Shown piece by piece: positions 21,985 to 32,249 of a stretch of 32,336 nt of DNA (its first letter is position 1; each line of letters opens with the position of its first letter). The translations under genes and the position numbers were made by a program. The notes beneath the pieces were generated by a model. The model was not told the origin of the DNA and did no database searches. It saw only the letters and a program-made list of their open reading frames with translations. Origin of the DNA: Priapulus caudatus (Eukaryota > Priapulida > Priapulimorpha > Priapulimorphida > Priapulidae); contig NW_014579123.1 in NCBI RefSeq assembly GCF_000485595.1, positions 1-32,336 on the forward strand, given 5' to 3'.

Positions 21985-22125
21985 ACAAATCCCTCCATCA
22001 CAATCTTTCCATCACAAATCCCTCCATCTTTCCATCACAAATCCCTCCATCTTTCCATCACAAATCCCTCTATCTTTCCATTACAAATCCCTCGTATTTT
22101 TCCATCACAATTCTCTCCATTCTGC
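21985..22125. repeat. ~24-bp minisatellite (CCATCACAAATCCCTCCATC)
   Basis: Five to six units of CCATCACAAATCCCTC followed by CATCTTT, decaying to the right up to about 22180 (CATCACAATTC variants). Confidence 0.88.
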
Positions 22126-22299
22126 TATATATATATATCACAATTCCCAGCATCCTGTCATCATAAATTCTTCTATTCTGCAATCACGGGGTACGTTCCT
22201 CCATCATGATAGCTTTACTGATCCATCCATTATGAAACCTATTACTATCCCAGAGTGTAGAGGAAACAGGACAGCTGCTGTATACGTAACAGTTTCAAC

Positions 22300-22482
22300 T
22301 ACTCTCGCCTTCTCCCTCACACTCTCCTTCCTCTTTCTCTCCTTCCTCTCTTCTCCATTCTGCCCTTCCCTTTCTCTCTCTTCTGCCCTCCCTCTCCTCG
22401 TCTCTTTTCTCCTCCTTCTCCTCCCTCTTCCTCTTGCTTCTCATCTCCCTGTCTTCTCCCCTCCCTCGCTTTTTTCTCTCCT

Positions 22483-22558
<76 letters not shown>

Positions 22559-22610
22559 TCTTCCTTCGTTCTTTCTTTTCTCTTCATCTCTTTTCTCCCC
22601 TTCCCCTCCC
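22300..22610. repeat. Pyrimidine tract with pure (CT)n core
   Basis: A 300-base almost pure C/T stretch. The core at about 22486-22553 is uninterrupted (TC)n. Leu-Ser frames are artefacts. Confidence 0.95.
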
Positions 22611-22805
22611 CCATCTCGGTGCGTGCATGCGAGGAGGAGGAACACGGGTGAACGCTAAGCTTACTAAGTGTCGCTGTGGGGTGATGTGATGTGAGTGCTA
22701 TCTGCAGCCTTCAGCAGCGCGGCAGTGTGCGCCCCCTCCCCCATCAAGCATCCTCTCTCCCGCACACGCGCTCTTGTGCGCCAGCCAGAGCGAGACGCCA
22801 CCAGT

Positions 22806-22808
<3 letters not shown>

Positions 22809-22871
<63 letters not shown>

Positions 22872-22876
22872 AAGAG

Positions 22877-22928
<52 letters not shown>

Positions 22929-22980
22929 GAGGTAGAGAGAGAGAGAAGAGAAGGAGAAGAGAGAGAAGAGCCGAGAGGAA
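22809..22980. repeat. Purine tract with (GA)n cores
   Basis: Two pure (AG)n runs (about 22809-22866 and 22880-22920) joined by AAAAGAAGAGGT and followed by GA-rich DNA. It is complementary to the (CT)n tract 250 bases upstream. Confidence 0.95.
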
Positions 22981-23219
22981 GACAAGAAGCCACTAGTTAG
23001 AAGGAGACGAGAGGAGGAGCTCGCGGCTTGTCGTCGACGGCGAGACGTAATCTTTGGGCATGCTTATCTGGGCATCTCGGAGCGCTCCGGATTGCTTGCT
23101 TGTGTGGCTAATTGATCTGTGTGTGTGTGTGTGGGGGGGGGGGGTTCACACAATTGCAAGCTTTCTGGTGACTTGAAGCGTTGTCGGTGTAAGCGGAGCC
23201 GGCGATTGTGCGTGGGCGT

Positions 23220-23500
23220 CGGGGGCGCGCGCGTTGAGGAAGAGGGGGGAGCGACGCATGGTTGAGGAGGGAGGGGGTAGGTGCGGGCGTGGGGCGGCCG
23301 CTGGGGAGGAAGGGGGAGGAGGAGGGGGGAGACAAGGGGAGGTAGTCGCGCGCATGCTGGCCAGAGGTGGGGGAGGGAGGCGGAAGGACGGGGTAAGGCG
23401 TGGTGGCGTGAGCTGGTGGGCAGCGGCGAAACTGGGGGCGTGGGCAGCGCGCTGGAGCGTGGATTTGGGGAGGGGGGGGGGGGAGCGCGCTACATCTGCA
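23220..23500. other. G-rich, CpG-rich block with quadruplex-type runs
   Basis: Many runs of three to ten G on the + strand (for example AAGAGGGGGGAG, GGGAGGGGGTAGG, GGAGGGGGGAG, GGGGAGGGGGGGGG) mixed with CpGs such as GGGGCGGCCGC and GTCGCGCGCATGC. It looks like a CpG-island-like segment. No exon can be defended; both strands have long frames simply because stop codons are rare in such DNA. Confidence 0.6.
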
Positions 23501-23800
23501 ACATGGAGCTTCGCCCAGATGAGTAATCGCGATTGATTGAGCGTGACGTAGTTGGCCTCTCCCTCCTTTCTCTCTCCTCTCTCTCTCTCGTCTCTCCTCT
23601 CTCATCTGTTGTGTGTTCATGTGTTAGCTGGAGCGCGTGGAGCCTTCTGAAGGGCCAGACCGAGCTGGCCCCGTGTGGGTGGGTGTGCAGATATCGGCTT
23701 TACGGGGGGAAGGGGGTCTCTCTCTCTCTCTGCTCTCTGCAGCTGTCGCCTGCACGGCCGCCGCCGAATTAAGTTAAGCCTGTGAAGATCTCTATAGACA
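23501..23800. other. Gene-free stretch before the satellite
   Basis: Pyrimidine-rich patches (about 23560-23605 and 23718-23740) and GC-rich DNA. No supported gene. Confidence 0.35.
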
Positions 23801-25800
23801 ACACCAATGAGTCCAGACGGCTGCACCATAGCACGGGTGCTATAGCTCTACGCGGTTGTACGACCTTCGGCTCGCTACCAAGGGTTTGTACGATCAACAT
23901 AGCTGCTAACAGTGTAGCTCCCTTCGCTCTGCTACACGGGTGTGAACGATCAACATATGCTCTACATGTGTAATATCGGCCGCCTTTGCGCTTCCCGGCA
24001 GCAGGCTGTACGATCCGAAAGAACCGTAGCTCTACCGGTGTAAGCTCCTTCGCTCCAGGCTACAAAAGGCTGTACGAATCACATAGCTCTACATGCTGAG
24101 AGGCCGACCTTCGCGTCCCGCTAAGTGGCAGGCTGTACGATCATCATAGGTTCCGTGTAGCGTCCCTTACGCTTCTGGCTCACAGGCTTGTGACGATCAC
24201 AGCATAGGCTCTACCGGTCGGTAGCTCCCTTCGCTCCCGCTACAGGGCTGTACGATAACATAGCTTCTAGCCGTGTAGCTCCCCCTGCATCGCTCGCACG
24301 CTACAGGGTGTACGACATACGATAGCTCTATAACCGGTGTAGCTTTCCGCTCGCTCCCGCTAGCAGGGTTGTAGGCGATCAACATAGCTCTACCGTGTAG
24401 CTCCTCGCTCGGCCCGGCTACAAGGGCTGTACGATCAACATAGCTCTAACATGTGTAGATCCCTTCGCTCCCAGAGCTGCGACAGGGGGGCTGTACCGAT
24501 CAACAATAAGCTCTACACCGGGAAACCCCTTCGCTCCTGCTACAGGCTGTACGATCACAATAGCTCTACCGGTGTATGCTCCCCTTACGCTCCCGCTACA
24601 GCTTGTACGATCACATAGCTCTATGCGGCGCATGGTAGCCCTTCGGCTCCCAGCTACAGGCTGTACGATCAACATAGGCTTCTACGGGTGTAGCTACCCT
24701 TCGGCTCCCGCTACAGGGCTGTACGATCAAGCAATAGACTCTAGCCGGTTGTAGCTCCGCCTTCGGCTTGCTGCTACAGGGCTGTACGATCACCATAAGC
24801 TCCTGACGGTGTAGCTCCGCTTCGCTTCCCGGCTACAGGGCTGTGCGATCACATAGCTCTAAGCCGGTGTAGGCTCCCATTCGCTCCACCATTGCGCGGC
24901 CCCCCCACGGGCTACAGGGGCTGTACGGATCACATAAGCTCTACACCGGTTGTAGCTCCTCCGTCCCCGTACAGGGTCTGTAGCGATCAACATAGCTCTA
25001 GCCGGTGTAGCTCCCTCGCTCCTCGGCTGGGCCGGCTACAGGGCTGTACGATGCACATTAGGCTCTACATGTGTAGCTCCCCTTACGGGCTCGACCAGCT
25101 ACAGGGCTGGTACGATCAATAGCTCTACCCGGTGTAGCCCTTCGCTCTGCTACAGGGCTGTAGCGATCAACCAATAGCTGCTACGGCGGTGTAGCTTCCG
25201 CTTCGGCTCTGCCGCTACAGGGCTTAGCGATTCAATCATAGGCTCTACTGCCATGTAGCCGCTTCGCATCCCCTACAAGGGCTGTACGATCCAACATAGG
25301 CTCTTACCGGTGTAGCTCCCCTATCGCTCCGCTAACAGGGCTGATAACGATCAACATAGCTCTACCGGTGTAAGCTCCCTTGTCGCTCCTGCTACGAGGG
25401 CTGTACGATCAACATTAGCTCTTCCTGTGTAGCTCCGTTCCGCTCTACGCTACAGGGCTGTTAACGATAATCATAGCTCTAACCCCGGGTAGCCGCCTAT
25501 CTCCTCCCGCTACAGGGCTGGTACGACTCACCATAGCCTAAACATGGTTGTATCCTCGGCTCGCCGCTAACAGGGCTGTAACGAATCACAATAGCTCTAC
25601 CCGGGTAGCCCTTCGCTCCCGCTAAAGGGCATAGCGATCAACATAGCTCTAACCGGTGTAGCCCCTTGGTCGCCCCGCTACAGGGCTGTACGAATCAACT
25701 ATAGGCTCTACCGGGTGTAGCTCCCTTCGCTTCTGGCGCTACAGGGCTGTACGATCAACATAGTCTAACCGGTGTAGCCCCTTCCGCTCGCCTTTACAGA
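23800..25800. repeat. ~54-bp satellite array, about 37 units
   Basis: The unit reads GCTGTACGATCAACATAGCT, then CTACCGGTGTAGCTCCC, then TTCGCTCCCGCTACAGG. It repeats head to tail over 2 kb. Units differ mainly by one-base insertions and deletions, with a few longer insertions (for example near 24890-24910). Each unit carries a quasi-palindrome CTAC(AC)CGGTGTAG. The array ends at a small perfect hairpin CCGCTTGATAAGCGG (25809-25823). No coding role is seen. Confidence 0.95.
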
Positions 25801-25926
25801 AGCTCTCCCCGCTTGATAAGCGGTAGCCTACACTGGTAGAAGGCTAAAGTTGCCGTTGTGTTTGACCGGTCTAGTTATGTACAAGTCCGAACGATTAAAT
25901 TAAAATTTCATATTGAAAACAGAATC

Positions 25927-27330
25927 GAACATCATGAAATTGTCAGATGTGATTTCGATGGGCTTTCTGATCGTCGAATGTAGGGTGGCGCGTGGGGCGA
26001 CGCAGCTTCCTGTCGGTCTCTCTCACGACCGCTTGTCTGTGTCACGGGCACTAGCACGTCTTCCTGTACTATCTTGCTCACCGGATCTCTCAATTAGCAT
26101 CCATCAATCCGAGCTGGGCAGACGAACGCAGTAAACTTCAAACACCTGTTATTCCCCGGAGCCCCGTGACATCGCTCGACGAAGTTCACTAGCAGCCGTG
26201 ACGGCGCGCCCGTTTGCCATGGTTCCGAGCCTTTAGAAAGAGTTCAGTGGGGTGGCGCGCCGTGACGTGTGTTGTAAGTCCACACACACGCCCCGCAGAG
26301 CCGGCGCTGTTTTGTGTCGTGGCCCAGTTGTGGTTTTGGAAGTTGGTGGGCACAGATGTCAGTAGTGGCTACCGGAGAGGTAGGGGTCTATGTCCGCGCA
26401 GGGGTAACTGCCGTGGAACGTAAGCCCTTGTAGCGGTCGCGGTATACCGAAACGTACCCGGTAACGTTCTCGATATGCCGGGACGTACGCTAGCTTTACT
26501 CCTACCGGTAGCCGTCCGGACGCCTGCACTGTCCTGTTCCGCCCGACGAGTGATGGTCCCAGCAAATTTTGGAAATATAAGCATACAGACCTGTATGATA
26601 TCTTTATAAAGTTGGATTGGAGTGATGAAACTGTGAAAACCAGAAACGAAATTTCACGACACTATATAGCATACTGATAAGGCGCGCAAATCCTTTTGCA
26701 AGAATATCATGCGATGATCGGGAAGGTAGCGTTTTCCTATGCCGAGAAATGCTCATACGACACTTTTCGCGCAGATTTGTGCGCGACGATTTTTGAAAAG
26801 ATGGCTGCGAAGGTGGTTGTGTGGAACAGGGAAAATTGTAGGTGAATTATCTACTAATGGGTGGAAACGTATGACTCGCTAGACACTGTGGTAGAAAGGG
26901 TACGGGAGGCTGAAACGTAAGGCGAGGTAAGGGCGTTGAGCGAAGAATATTTTGGCGGGAACGGACGCGGAGAGAGGACGAAGAGGAGAGCGGGAGCATA
27001 AAGCGGCCGCGTTTTCCTAGCCGACTGGCGCAGCGGTATACGTGTATTACGATCATCGGCTGAAAGGTCAGGTACGGGTTGAAGTAGGTGCGAGGTAGAC
27101 GGTCCGGCATATTAAGTGTTTAGATAGGTTAGCAGGGTTAGGCGTTCCGAGCCAGGTTACCTGGGGGACCACCCCTAATCACCATCAAGTATAGGTGCTG
27201 GTGATTTTTAATTGGTGTTGGGATGGGATCTGGGTTGGGCCTGGCCTATAATACTGCCGTCCTAGCGCCGCCGCACGGCCCTTCCACGCCTAATGGGAAT
27301 CAGTTTGTCAGCCAGTGGAAGTCTGGCTGG
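25927..27330 (+). repeat. Duplicated ~1.4-kb unit B, copy 1
   Basis: From AACATCATGAAAT to the start of the GTGCG satellite it matches 30936-32250. Shared landmarks are GTCACGGGCACTAGCACGTC, GAGCTGGGCAGACGA, ACAGACCTGTATGATATC, AAAAGATGGCT and GGGATGGGATCTG. Copy 1 contains many extra single bases compared with copy 2. It lacks the 88-bp hairpin element found in copy 2. Confidence 0.9.
26367..27188. mobile_element. Long TIR element in unit B, copy 1 (diverged or noisy)
   Basis: This is the counterpart of 31414-32120. The left TIR (GGGGTCTATGTCC... CCGGTAACG) and right TIR (GGCATATTAAG... CCTGGGGGACC) can be traced but carry many indels. The enclosed exon-like segment (ATGGCTGCG at about 26801) has a broken frame after a few codons. 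Boundaries are approximate. Confidence 0.65.
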
Positions 27331-28250
27331 CGTGCGTGCGTGCGTGCGTCGTGTGTGCGTGCTGCGTTGCGCTGCGGTGTGTGTAGCGGGCGCTGTGTGG
27401 CGTTGGCGTGCGTGCGTGCGTGCGTGGCGCTGCGTGTGCTGTGTTGTGCGTGCGTGCGTGCGTGGTACGCGATGCGTGGTGTGGTGCGTGTGTGTAGCGG
27501 CCGCTGTGTGCGTGCGTGCGTGCGTGGCGGTACGCCGCGCTGTGTGGGTGCGTGCGTTGCTAGCGTGCGTGCGTGGTGTGTTAGCGCGCTGTGTGCGGAT
27601 GCATGGCGTGGCTGGGAGTGCGGGTGTTGTGTGCAGTGGCGTGCGTGCGTGCGTGCGTGCGTGTGTGTAGGCGCGCTGTGTGCGTGTGTGCGTGTGTGCG
27701 TGCAAGAGCGCGGCTGTGTGGTGTGTGCGTGCGTGTGTGTAGCGTGCTGTGTGGCGTGCGTGGGTGCGTGGCGTGCGTGCGTGCGTGGCGTGCGTGCGTG
27801 CGTGTGCGCGCTGTGTGCGTGCGGTCGTGGTGTGTAGGCGCGCTGTCAGTGCGTGACGTGCGTGCGTGTCAGCGCGCTGGTGGTGCGTGCGTGCGTGTGG
27901 TGTAGCGCGCGTGTGCGTGGCGGCGTGCGTGTAGCAGGCGCTGGGTGTGTGCGTGGGCGTGTGTGTAGCAGCGCTGTGTGGTGTGCGTCGGCGTGCGTGC
28001 GTGTGGTGTACCGGGCGCGCTGTGGGTGCGTGCCGTGCGTGCGTGCGTGTAGCGGCGCTGTGTGCGTGCGTGTTGGTGCGTCGCGTGTAGCACGCGACTG
28101 TGTGGCGTGCGTGCGTGCGTTGCGTGTAGGCGCGCGTGTGTGCGTGGCGTGCGTGGTGGCGTGTAGCGGCGTGTGGGTGCGTGCGGTGCGTGCGTGCGTG
28201 CCGTGCGGTGCGGTGCGTGGCGTGTGCGGCGTGTAGCGCGCTGTGTGAGT
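27331..28250. repeat. GTGCG-rich satellite, ~30-bp unit
   Basis: The unit is roughly GTGCGTGCGTGCGTGTGTGT followed by AGCGCGCT, about 30 copies. The TAGCGCGCTGTGTG punctuation recurs at 28-33-base spacing. Cys-Val-Arg-Ala and His-Ala-Arg-Thr frames of up to 200 codons are artefacts of the repeat. The same satellite begins again at about 32250. Confidence 0.95.
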
Positions 28251-29074
28251 AAATCGCTCAGTGGGAGCAATTTGTCGGCAGAGCGCACCGAGGCCAAGGG
28301 TCGAACTGAAATGAGGGCAAGGCAAAAAAGCTGCCTAATAATTGAATCCCTCGCTTCATACTGCTGCTGTTGCTGCTGCTGCTGCTTCTGCGCCTCTTCT
28401 GTTTGCGCCACCGTGTCACGCTGTTTTTTCACGCCTTATTTTCTTTTAATATCATCTCTGTTTGCGTTGAGAGGCTAGATACGGTAGTGTTAGGGTTGAG
28501 GTTAGGATATGGGTGTTAGTGAGGTGGAGGATTAGTGTTAGGTTAGATCTACAAGCGTGTGAAGTTGTGAACCTATATTCCAATCTATTCTTGGCCATCT
28601 CTCCAAGTCTATTTCTTGGGTTGGTGTCGATACAGAATGAACTGAGACTTTACCAGGATAAGATCGTAACATTCCTAATCTGTCAATGCCGGTGCAGGCG
28701 ACCATAAATGCATCGTCGCATCGTCATGACACAAAAATCTAGGCAAAGCTGCCGCTAAGGGGCGCTAAAAGGGGCTTGTCTAAGGTAAAGAGAGCAACAC
28801 TGACTCCCCGGAAGTGAGCTTGCTACATAGTCACCCCTGCTGTGTGTATAGAGAGACCCCGCGTGCGTGTATCTCAGATAAGACTGTACGCACAGCGTAG
28901 GGACTGTACACTCATGCATCCATGTGCAGGTCACTCTCAACAGGTTACAACTGTTACAACCGTTACACAGTTACAACAGTTACAACAGTTGCTTGTTTGC
29001 AGAAAACCCATCCCTGGTTTTTTTTCTGTTGTCGTCATTGTGTGTTCGTAGAGTAGGTAAGGTAAGGGAAATAA
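28251..29074. other. Gene-free stretch with a (CTG)n run
   Basis: A (CTG)n-type run lies at about 28361-28388. The minus strand reads a poly-Gln frame through it (see findings). TTAGGGTTGAGGTTAGG-like DNA is at about 28488-28550. A GTTACAACN repeat lies at 28944-28990. No gene is called. Confidence 0.4.
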
Positions 29075-29258
29075 CCACTGGCAGCAAGAACAAGTCCGCA
29101 CCTGCAGCTACAGCACACACGCATCTATTGACTATATCTTCTTTATACGCTCTTGACTATATAACAACTGTTATATATATAACAGTTGTTATATAATATA
29201 GTCAATAGATGCGTGTGTGCTGTAGCTGCAGGTGCGGACTTGTTCTTGCTGCCAGTGG
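29075..29258. mobile_element. 184-bp foldback with perfect 63-bp arms and nested palindrome
   Basis: 29075-29137 (starting CCACTGGCAGCAAGAAC) is the exact reverse complement of 29196-29258. The 58-base loop contains a second perfect palindrome at 29158-29195 with 19-bp half-sites (centre GTTATATATATAAC). No clear target duplication. It is either a very young hairpin element or a palindromic rearrangement. Confidence 0.88.
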
Positions 29259-30935
29259 GGAAAACGTACGCACACACACACGCACGCATGCACGCACATA
29301 GACACACGCGCGCACGTACAGACGTTGGTATAATATCTTACGTGGCTGATGCCTAACGATTTAAAAGCATAGTTAGTCGTGCACAGTATCTATTTACGTG
29401 GCTAGCATGACTTATTAACCAGCGAGCAATTTCTAAATTTACCACTATTGCGTGCAGCATCTGCAATTGTATTCATCTACATTCATTAAAAATTGAGTAC
29501 GTCACGAATTTTCTCTGGTAAAATTTGTAAAATTTTTGTTGCCATTTTTTCACGTTAAAAGTAAGAACTAACGGGACTAAACGTATCCTCAAATTCTTAC
29601 CTGATAACATTGTTTCTCAACTAGTTAAAAATTCAAAAAACCTGGACGATTTGATGTTGTGTTCCTAACATTAATTGCTTGCTATGGGCTATGTATGAGT
29701 GACGAGTGCATGTTCACATCGAACAACATAGTAAAATAAGAAGTATAATCCAGCAATTTAATCATAAAAAGTGAACAGAAGTTCTACTTATATTTTGTGA
29801 AAAAGTGGAAATATTTTTTTTAATTTTTACTATTTACGGTGACGTAATCACTAATAAATAAGGAATTTATAATCGCATTCACAGTGTATTTTCATATATA
29901 CTTCATGCACATTCACATACACGCGGAATCCTGTGTGAGTCTTCCCGGTGTTTTGTCTAACGTGGGTGCATCACCTAATTTTCATTACGCGCGTGTTATG
30001 TAAAGGTGTCATGTACGTAAAACATAATATACTCTCATTAAACGCGGTAAAAATTACTCCCTGGCACGTCGCGTGTGGCTATAATGACGGGTAAGAAAAC
30101 TACAAATTATAGTGTATGGGTATAACTTGCAATTTGCGATTAATTGGATCCACGAAAACACGGTGAATTTCAAAATAACGAGTCGCTGTATAATGTCGTA
30201 TATCAATAACTCGTGATTATGCGGAGTGAGTAAATCTTAGAAAACTACCCGCTATGTACTGGAAAGCTGGAGTAGCCATTACTGGAAATATTACCTGTTA
30301 TTACCTGGTTTTGTTTGTTACTGTCTCACCACTAATAACTATTCCTGAAAATAGTGATATAAATAGCAAAAATAGTATGAATCGTATCTATTCCTGACAA
30401 AATTAAAGGTGGTAAAGTACCATGGCGTGGCAGCAGTAACCACCGTTACGCAATAAATTCATTCCAGAAAAACCTCTTGTAACGCGAACCACGTTTTCCC
30501 CCCATTGACTGAGCTGCATTCCTACAGAATTTTTTCTTCGGATATTAAAAAGAAGTTACTAGCTCTGTACTTGCGTCGTGGAAGGGTTACGTGGTAGTAG
30601 TGTTATTAATTGGAAGCCAGACTTTACGAGTGTGGAGTTTACAGCTTCTCGGGTGGGAGCCCTAACCCCACCACCGGCGCAGATGCAAGGTTAGGGCTAC
30701 CCTTAAAATATCTGTCGTTCATCTGTAATGCAACCAGAGCTCTTCTAAAAACTGTGCTCGACCGAGATATTTGTTTACAACGCGTATTTGTAGTGAATTC
30801 CTCACTGGCTCCTGACGCATCCGTGGCTTATACTATGCACACATCATATCTCGATGGGAAAAAAAATTCGCGTCACATTTCTGCCCATCCGATTGACCCA
30901 CTCACTCTTTTACGCTCGGTTTACTGGAGGCAAAC
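29259..30935. other. Gene-free AT-rich stretch between the unit B copies
   Basis: A short (CACG)n patch lies at about 29272-29312, then AT-rich DNA. The frame at 30610-30960 (116 codons, no ATG at its start) is not recognised and shows no domain or splice context. Nothing else is seen. Confidence 0.4.
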
Positions 30936-31012
30936 AAACATCATGAAATGTCAGATGTGATTTCGATGCTTCTGTCGTCGAATGTAGGGTGCGCGCGGGG
31001 CACGCAGGTTCC

Positions 31013-31100
31013 TAGCTCTAGTACTATAGCCGCTTACATTAACTGCCACTAGCACATTAGCACATGCACATGCACATTAGCGGCTATAGTACTAGAGCTA
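31013..31100. mobile_element. 88-bp hairpin micro-MITE with 9-bp target duplication
   Basis: 22-bp perfect TIRs (31013-31034, starting TAGCTCTAGTACTATAGCCG, and 31079-31100) surround a 44-base loop containing ACATGCACATGCACAT. The flanks are identical GCAGGTTCC 9-mers (31004-31012 and 31101-31109). The matching place in copy 1 of unit B reads GCAGCTTCCTGTC without an insert. Confidence 0.92.
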
Positions 31101-31413
31101 GCAGGTTCCTGTCTCTCTGTCACCCTTGTCTGTGTCACGGGCACTAGCACGTCTTCCTGTACTGCATCTTGCTCACTATCAAAGCATTCGCATTCAAATT
31201 CCGAGCTGGGCAGACGAGCCAGTCAACTTCAAACACGCGTGTAATTATTCCCGCGCCCACATCGCCACGGAAGTTCACCCGTGACGCGCCCCGTTGCCAT
31301 GGTTTCCCGCCTTAGAAACGTTAGTGGTACGCGTGTGTGTTGTAAGCCCACGCACCCCGCCCGCGGTCGTTGGCTCATTGGTGGGCTTGGAAGTTAGTGC
31401 AAGACTCAGTAGT

Positions 31414-32120
31414 GCTCATAGGGTCTATGTCCCCCAGGGTACTGCCGGAACGTACACTGGGTACGGTCCGGTATACCGGAACGTACCCTGGTAACTATCT
31501 GATATGCCGGACCGTACCTCGCTTACTCCCTACCGTACCCTGACTGTCCCTGTTCCGCCCACTACTGATGTCGCAAAATTTGAAATATACATACAGACCT
31601 GTATGATATCTTTATAAAGTTGGATTGGAGTATGAAACTGTGAAACCAAGAAGAAATTTCAACCTATATGATGCGCGCAATCCTTTTGCAAATATCGCGA
31701 TGATCGGGAATGCGTTTTACATCCGAAATGTTTACGACATTTTCGCGCATTCTCGCGCGAGATTTTTAAAAGATGGCTCCAAGTGTTGTGGTGGAACAGG
31801 AAAATTTGTATGATTATCTTAATGGGTTGGAAACGTATAGACTCGCTGACACTTGTAGAAAGGGTCGGGAGGTGAAACGTAACAGGGTAAGGGTTACGAA
31901 TATTTTGCGGGAACGGACCGGAAACAAGAAACGGGAGCATAAAGCAGCGCGTTTCCTGCCGACAAGCGGTATGTATTACGACATCGGCTGAAAGTCAGGG
32001 TACGGTTTGAAGTAGGCGAGGTACGGTAGGGCATATTAGATAGTTACCAGGGTACGTTCCGGTATACCGGACCGTACCCAGGGCACGTTCCGGCAGTACC
32101 CTGGGGGACATCCTATCAGC
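31414..32120. mobile_element. ~707-bp TIR element carrying an exon-like insert
   Basis: The left end GCTCATAGGGTCTATGTCCC and right end GGGGGACATCCTATCAGC are inverted, and the arms run about 110 bp each (31414-31525 and 32010-32120). The flanks CTCAGTAGT (31405-31413) and CTCAGTATA (32121-32129) look like a slightly diverged 9-bp target duplication. Each arm has a 30-bp near-perfect palindrome centred on CCGGTATACCGG (31459-31488, 32050-32079). The ends match those of the small elements inside family A, but here about 480 bp of unrelated sequence is enclosed. No transposase is visible. Confidence 0.8.
31773..31886 (+). pseudogene. Possible captured first coding exon inside the TIR element
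   Basis: The ATG sits in a good start context (AAAAGATGG). It opens 38 codons reading MAPSVVVEQENLYDYLNGLE and then TYRLADTCRKGREVKRNR. They stop exactly before a donor-like AGG followed by gtaagg. Without splicing the frame runs to a TGA at 31989-31991 (72 codons). The upstream 150 bases contain CGCG-rich hairpin-like DNA that could be a promoter or 5'UTR. The protein is not recognised. The equivalent in copy 1 is frame-broken. Capture of a host exon is inference. Confidence 0.35.
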
Positions 32121-32249
32121 CTCAGTATAGTCTTGATTTATTGGTGTTGGGATGGGATCTGTTGGCTGGCCTTATACTGCCGTCCGTACCGCCGCCGCAC
32201 GTGCCTTCCACGCTAATGGGAACAGTTTGTCAGCAGTGAAGTCAGGCTG

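Noticed and set aside
22691-23772. Arg-Glu, Leu-Ser and Gly-Gly-Arg frames
   Set aside because: Arise from (GA)n, (CT)n and G-rich DNA where stop codons are rare.
27022-27095. TGGCGCAGCGGTA resembling a tRNA A box, with GGGTTGAAG as a B box
   Set aside because: The cleaner duplicate reads GACAAGCGGTATG, so the A box is made by indels. No cloverleaf can be drawn.
27223-28432. Open frames of 100-204 codons (Cys/Val/Arg/Ala-rich or His/Thr/Arg-rich) on both strands
   Set aside because: They follow the GTGCG satellite. Frames open on both strands at once with repeat-derived residues, and no start context or domain.
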